From Cardiocondyla obscurior (lineage: Eukaryota; Arthropoda; Insecta; Hymenoptera; Formicidae): 64,000 nucleotides of DNA. Numbering within the stretch: position 1 is the first letter of the stretch; each line of letters starts with the position of its first letter. Positions 60,223-64,000 of the stretch are shown piece after piece. The translations under genes were made by a program, and so were the position numbers. The stretch spans positions 4,154,001-4,218,000 of the forward strand of contig NC_091882.1 of assembly GCF_019399895.1 (NCBI RefSeq), given 5' to 3'. The notes under the pieces are model-generated. The model saw only the letters and a list, made by a program, of their open reading frames with translations. It was not told the DNA's origin and made no database searches.

Positions 60223-61430
60223 AAAACTTTTTACCTGAGTTACAAGAATGTGATGATACTGCCAACTTCTGTGAATGGATAAATAACTTATTTGATGCGT
60301 TAAATCGTAATAAATTTTCTGAAGGTGTGACAGTCGAAAATACAGATTATAAGGCATACATTTATGTACATATAATAGCTAGTATATTTTTTAATGTTAA
60401 ACATATTTAATTTTTAACTAGATTTTAGAAAAATCTTTAGTAAAGTTGAATAATTGAAAACAACATAAAATTGATGGTACTATCTTTGAGAAGCAATTTT
60501 TAACAAGACAAACTGCTGAAAGTCTCAGAGTGACAATAAAATCAGCATTGGATTTAGTAAAATATCTAACCACACATCAAAATTTTCCATCTGTATTAAT
60601 AGGTCGCCTAAATCAAGATTCACTTGAGGTTTGATGTTTCTGCATTTATTATAAAAACCATCATGTTACATTTTAATATCTTTTTTATCTTCTGTATTAT
60701 GTTATTGGCACAAAATTGTTTTTTTATATTTTATTATATTATTTGTTTTACATTATTCTAGAGATTTTTTGGATCAATACGTCAAGCAGCAGGATCTAAT
60801 GACCATCTTGGAGTTCCCACTTTTCTCCAATTATATAAAATTTTAAGTACAACTAATATTCTTAAACCACCACGGTATGGAAATTGTTCATTAATTGAAG
60901 ATTCAAAACCGCTAATTTCAATCTCAGAAATCAAACAGTTATACAACAATTCAAGTACCGAAACATTATTAACAAAATTAAAAGATAAGTTAAATGATGC
61001 TGTAATAAATAATGATAAATGGGCTTTTGACGATTTTATGTGTGAATATGATTACAGTTTACCAGAAATAACAGATTGCATTGTATATTATACAACGGGA
61101 TATTTATGCAATTATATTAAAAAAAACGTAAAATGTAAAATATGCAAAAATGTGTTTATTAGTAATAGAGTACATAGTTCATTTCCTGCAGCGATGTTAT
61201 TAAACATGCAAAGTTCAGAAAAAAATCGTCTAAAGCATCCTAATTTACAAATGTTTAATTTTATTAAATATTTAGAATATTTATTTTTAAAATATTGCGA
61301 ACGGGCAGATGTATATGATAAAGTTCTTGAAAATATTGACGTTAAAAGTTTAACATTTCCATGTAAGAAACATGCGGAAATTATTTTTTATAAAATAATT
61401 GATTTTTATATTTCTAATCGCATGCGCTAG
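59586..61430 (+). pseudogene. P/THAP9-like transposase, C-terminal part, plus strand
   Basis: Exons: about 59594-59809, 59936-60094, 60183-60353, 60422-60628 and 60762-61430, all phase 0. The frame covers the RNase-H-like core: GVITDGAATNRKF, VFSDTPHILKTIRNRL (second catalytic Asp region) and, at 60,762, ERFFGSIRQAAGSNDHLGV with the catalytic Glu at the exon junction. The C-terminus (to TAG at 61,430) includes a Cys pair VKCKICKNVFI. The copy is broken: TGA stops occur at 59,669-59,671 and inside exon 60,422-60,628 (after KLNN), and the donor after 60,353 reads GC instead of GT. The N-terminal half is missing here and found on the opposite strand at 61,657-64,000. Confidence 0.85.
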
Positions 61431-61656
61431 TATTGTTATAATGTTAACAGTGATAAAAAAAAACAAAGTCAAAACATTAAAAAAATAACTAAACATTATA
61501 AAAATTAAATAAAACAGAATATTGCAAAAATAATTTTATTATTTAATACTTGTCTGCCCAGTTTATAAAATAGTATATGTTATTTATAATATATAAAGTT
61601 GCTTTCCATTTGCATCACAACTTGAATAATTCTCACTTACAACATAAATGCATTTA
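61431..61656. other. Non-coding tail between the two P-like halves
   Basis: AT-rich sequence after the C-terminal TAG, up to the second inverted repeat copy. Part of it is likely the original 3' UTR of the transposase, since an AATAAA-like hexamer occurs at 61,507. No gene is seen. Confidence 0.55.
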
Positions 61657-62293
61657 TATAAAATCTCAAACCATTAGCCATTGATTTACTAAAAATCTGT
61701 AAAAGTAATGAATGTATGAAATATATGGTTAAAAGATTAAGATGGTAATTACTATATTGTGCTATAGTAAATAATTTGTTTCACTTGAGCAGCTAGACGA
61801 ACTCTCATTTTAGCTGCATGAGTAAGCGTTAAATGATTATATGTAATTTTAGGGCATATTCGCATCCGAGCTGGTATTGTTTCATCTTTATTTTGTAATA
61901 TGCAAAAATATTCCCATTTAATTAATTTTTCATTAGAATTAAGCTGACAATAAAAATAAAGAAATTTAATTTAATTTTTACACTTTTGAACGGTGTAGAT
62001 AAATATTTCATTTAATTCATTTATGAGCTAACACAATGTTTATTACAATTTTGTATTCTATATTATTACCTGTAATGATGTTGTGTATAATCGGTTTCTG
62101 ATAGTTTTCAAAATATGTGGTGTATCTGAGAACACATACACCACACACTCATTACTAATTGGATGATTAAAATAATTAACTACGTGATTTATTTTGCCGC
62201 ATATACCCATAATGTCCCAAAATTTTCTGTTTGTTGCTGCACCGTCTGTTATTACCCCATGAATTTTAACATTAATATTTTCCAGTAACGCAA
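61657..62293 (-). repeat. 637-bp inverted repeat, minus copy
   Basis: Reverse complement of 59,586-60,222 with few differences. It carries the same two exons (62070-62297 and 61785-61943 on the minus strand) and the start of a third (from 61,696), and keeps TGG where the plus copy has TGA. Homology ends at 61,657 within a TTTTATA stretch shared by both copies. Confidence 0.9.
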
Positions 62294-63173
62294 TAGTCTA
62301 TAATATAAAATTAATATACATAATATCACAATATTTTGCAAAACTTTGAGAAAAACATGTCATACATATATGTATATATATTATATTTTGTATTATGCAT
62401 ACCTTAAGTATAAGTTGTGCAAGTACTTCTCCATGTACAGATCCTTTGGAGGCAAACACAGCTAATGGTTGAGAATAAGAGTCAGCAAGTGGTTGAAACA
62501 TAATTACTAATCCATGATCTGCTTGTTCATCTAAATAAGTTGATGGAATTCCTTCATCTCCAAAATCAATTAATCCTGTATAAGTGAGATTTTTTGAATT
62601 AACATTAACTGATTTTCTAAGATGTATTTCATCTAATAAAATTATTCCTTGTTTTTGTATATCTGTTTTCTTTTGCAATGCAAGTTGAAACATTAAAAAA
62701 AAATGTTTATTGAAGCCACATGAACTATCAATAAGCGAAAGATATCTGAAACAAAACAAAAACACATTTATTACATATATTATTATTTTCTGAATTGGAT
62801 ATTGTCAAACAATAATAATGTAGTACCTTCGAATAGTCCTAATACATGGAACAGGTAGTATTTGACTTTCTCTTAAAAAATTATAAGCCTTAGGGGACTT
62901 CATGTGCAATAATAGGCATAATAGAATCCATTCTTCATTATATCTATGCTCTGTAGGATTTTTTCGTTTTGCAGATTTTATTATTTCCTGTAGTGCAATC
63001 AGCTCATTGTGAGAAAAGTTTGTCTCTTTTAATTTATTTTCTATATCTTTTATAGAAAGTGTTTTTACTTCTATTTCATTATCTATAAGTTCTTTTTTTA
63101 ACTTATCTATCACATATTTTGTTCGAATTTTTGCTTTTTGTGCTCTATAATATTTTTTCCGTAAGGGAACATT

Positions 63174-63835
63174 TTCACTTGACGCTGCGACGCTAGATTC
63201 CAGCGTCAAATATCAATGAAAACAGCTGGACGCTAGCGTGTATTGACGCTGATATGAAAACAGGTTTAGCATTTAAGTTATTTTATTCTATACTCTCGAT
63301 CACCACCGATTACTCCGCGACAGCCAAGAGAACAAGGTGCACGGAAGAAGTCTCGTAAAAATGTCTTTTTATAAGAAATATTACAAATGGCAAATGGATT
63401 GTTTAAAAATAATAAATATTAAAAAAAGAGAGAAAATAAAAAAGTGTTTAATAATGTGTTTAACAATTTTATATCAACAAGAAAAAACATATAAAAAACA
63501 ATATACCAAGAAACGTTATTGGGTTGCACCAATGTTCAAAAACAGAAAACTGCATGGTTTTTATCATAAAAATAAGAATTCATCAAAATATCTTACTCAT
63601 TGCAGGATATTGCCTGTGGTATTGCAGAGTAATTAATAACAATTACTTACTTTGTTATAAATATTTCGGCGGTAAGAAAGGAAGGACGTACATACATAAT
63701 ACAACCTAACTTTTTTCCTTCTTGTTGGACGCTATATGCCGCTGGAAGCTGAATAAATCGAGCTTCTCTTCTTGACGCCAGCGTCGCAAATCAGATCGTG
63801 ATCAATCAGACGCTAGCGACCAGTGTCATAGTGAA
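63174..63835 (+). mobile_element. 662-bp Harbinger-like non-autonomous element
   Basis: The ends are imperfect inverted repeats: TTCACTTGACGCTGCGACGCTAG on the left against the inverse of TTCACTATGACACTGGTCGCTAG on the right, with more CGCTAGCG/GACGC palindromes just inside. ATT is duplicated at 63,171-63,173 and 63,836-63,838. Inside, a plus-strand frame at 63,361-63,636 reads KKRYWVAPMFKNRKLHGFYH, which resembles the conserved N-terminus of Harbinger transposases; the catalytic domain is absent. This is a deletion derivative of a Harbinger element of a different family from the 50-59 kb copy. Confidence 0.8.
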
Positions 63836-64000
63836 ATTGCACCCTAACAATACAATTTTATTTTCTTTGTGTGTAGTTGTATTTCTTGTAATGCTTGTAT
63901 TTTTTTCATTGTTTGTTATTAATAACTTTTTTTTTCTCGACGTCTTTTTTGATGTATTGATTTTTGTACAATAGCACAAAATTGACATTTGTCTTCTGTA

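Larger units (their letters stand above)
61657..64000 (-). pseudogene. P/THAP9-like transposase, N-terminal part, minus strand
   Basis: Minus-strand exons: 64,000 (edge) to 62,827 with an insertion at 63,174-63,835, then 62403-62745, 62070-62297, 61785-61943 and 61696 down to the break at 61,657. The N-terminal exon continues past the right edge (frame reading DKCQFCAIVQKSIHQKRRR near 63,960) and resumes after the insertion as NVPLRKKYYRAQKAKIR. It holds the coiled-coil segment that precedes the catalytic domain. The next exons carry IILLDEIHLRKSV (first catalytic Asp region), GVITDGAATNRKFW and VFSDTPHILKTIRNRL. The THAP domain should lie beyond the window. After 61,657 the frame soon meets a stop because the C-terminal exons are in inverted orientation at 60,223-61,430. 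Confidence 0.85.

Overview
The window looks like insect nuclear DNA, most plausibly from a hymenopteran such as an ant. Every recognisable gene is a spliced animal gene with short GT-AG introns. The selenoprotein T homologue has Cys where vertebrates have selenocysteine, as expected in insects that lost selenoproteins. The transposable elements (a PIF/Harbinger element, a non-LTR retrotransposon and a P/THAP9-like transposase) are typical of insect genomes. This is inference; no species marker was identified.

Positions 1-11.3 kb are a compact cluster of conserved housekeeping genes: the first coding exon of an NRBP/Madm pseudokinase (minus, runs off the left edge), EMC8/9 (plus), PITHD1 (plus), SELENOT (minus) and COG6 (plus). 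NRBP/EMC8 and SELENOT/COG6 are head-to-head pairs; PITHD1/SELENOT converge. A foldback MITE lies between EMC8 and PITHD1, and a decayed relative lies in PITHD1 intron 1. Positions 11.35-36.3 kb are one protein kinase N gene (Pkn) of 18 coding exons, 1049 codons plus stop, with all exon phases closing. Its 5' half lies in a GC- and CpG-rich block with large introns, a TC tract of about 136 bp beside exon 1, and a same-strand nested two-exon gene of unknown function (28.9-31.2 kb) behind a GGA tract of about 295 bp. Its 3' half is compact and AT-rich. Then follow SAR1 (minus, 39.9-41.2 kb) and a ZMYND8-type PHD-bromo-PWWP-MYND chromatin reader (minus, 43.5-47 kb).

From about 47.9 kb to the right edge the window is a nest of repeats. 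Three tandem repeat families (units about 180, 355 and 147 bp) sit side by side. The 147-bp array is split by a PIF/Harbinger element (50,011-59,430) with matching terminal inverted repeats, a DDE transposase whose seven exons are open (379 aa) and a Myb/SANT-like partner gene whose five exons are open (208 aa). A 5.1-kb retrotransposon sits in the last transposase intron, bounded by a 17-bp target site duplication; its own ORFs are frameshifted. Right of the Harbinger element lies a broken P/THAP9-like transposase locus. Its N-terminal half is on the minus strand and its C-terminal half is on the plus strand, bracketed by 637-bp inverted repeats, so the C-terminal segment looks inverted. Its N-terminal exon is itself interrupted by a 662-bp Harbinger-like non-autonomous element with an ATT target duplication; the reading frame continues on both sides of the insert.

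The genes on the left are independent housekeeping genes: ER membrane protein insertion (EMC8), ER redox (SELENOT), COPII budding (SAR1), intra-Golgi tethering (COG6), Rho-effector signalling (PKN) and chromatin reading (ZMYND8). Several act in the secretory pathway, but nothing in the sequence suggests they act as one unit.
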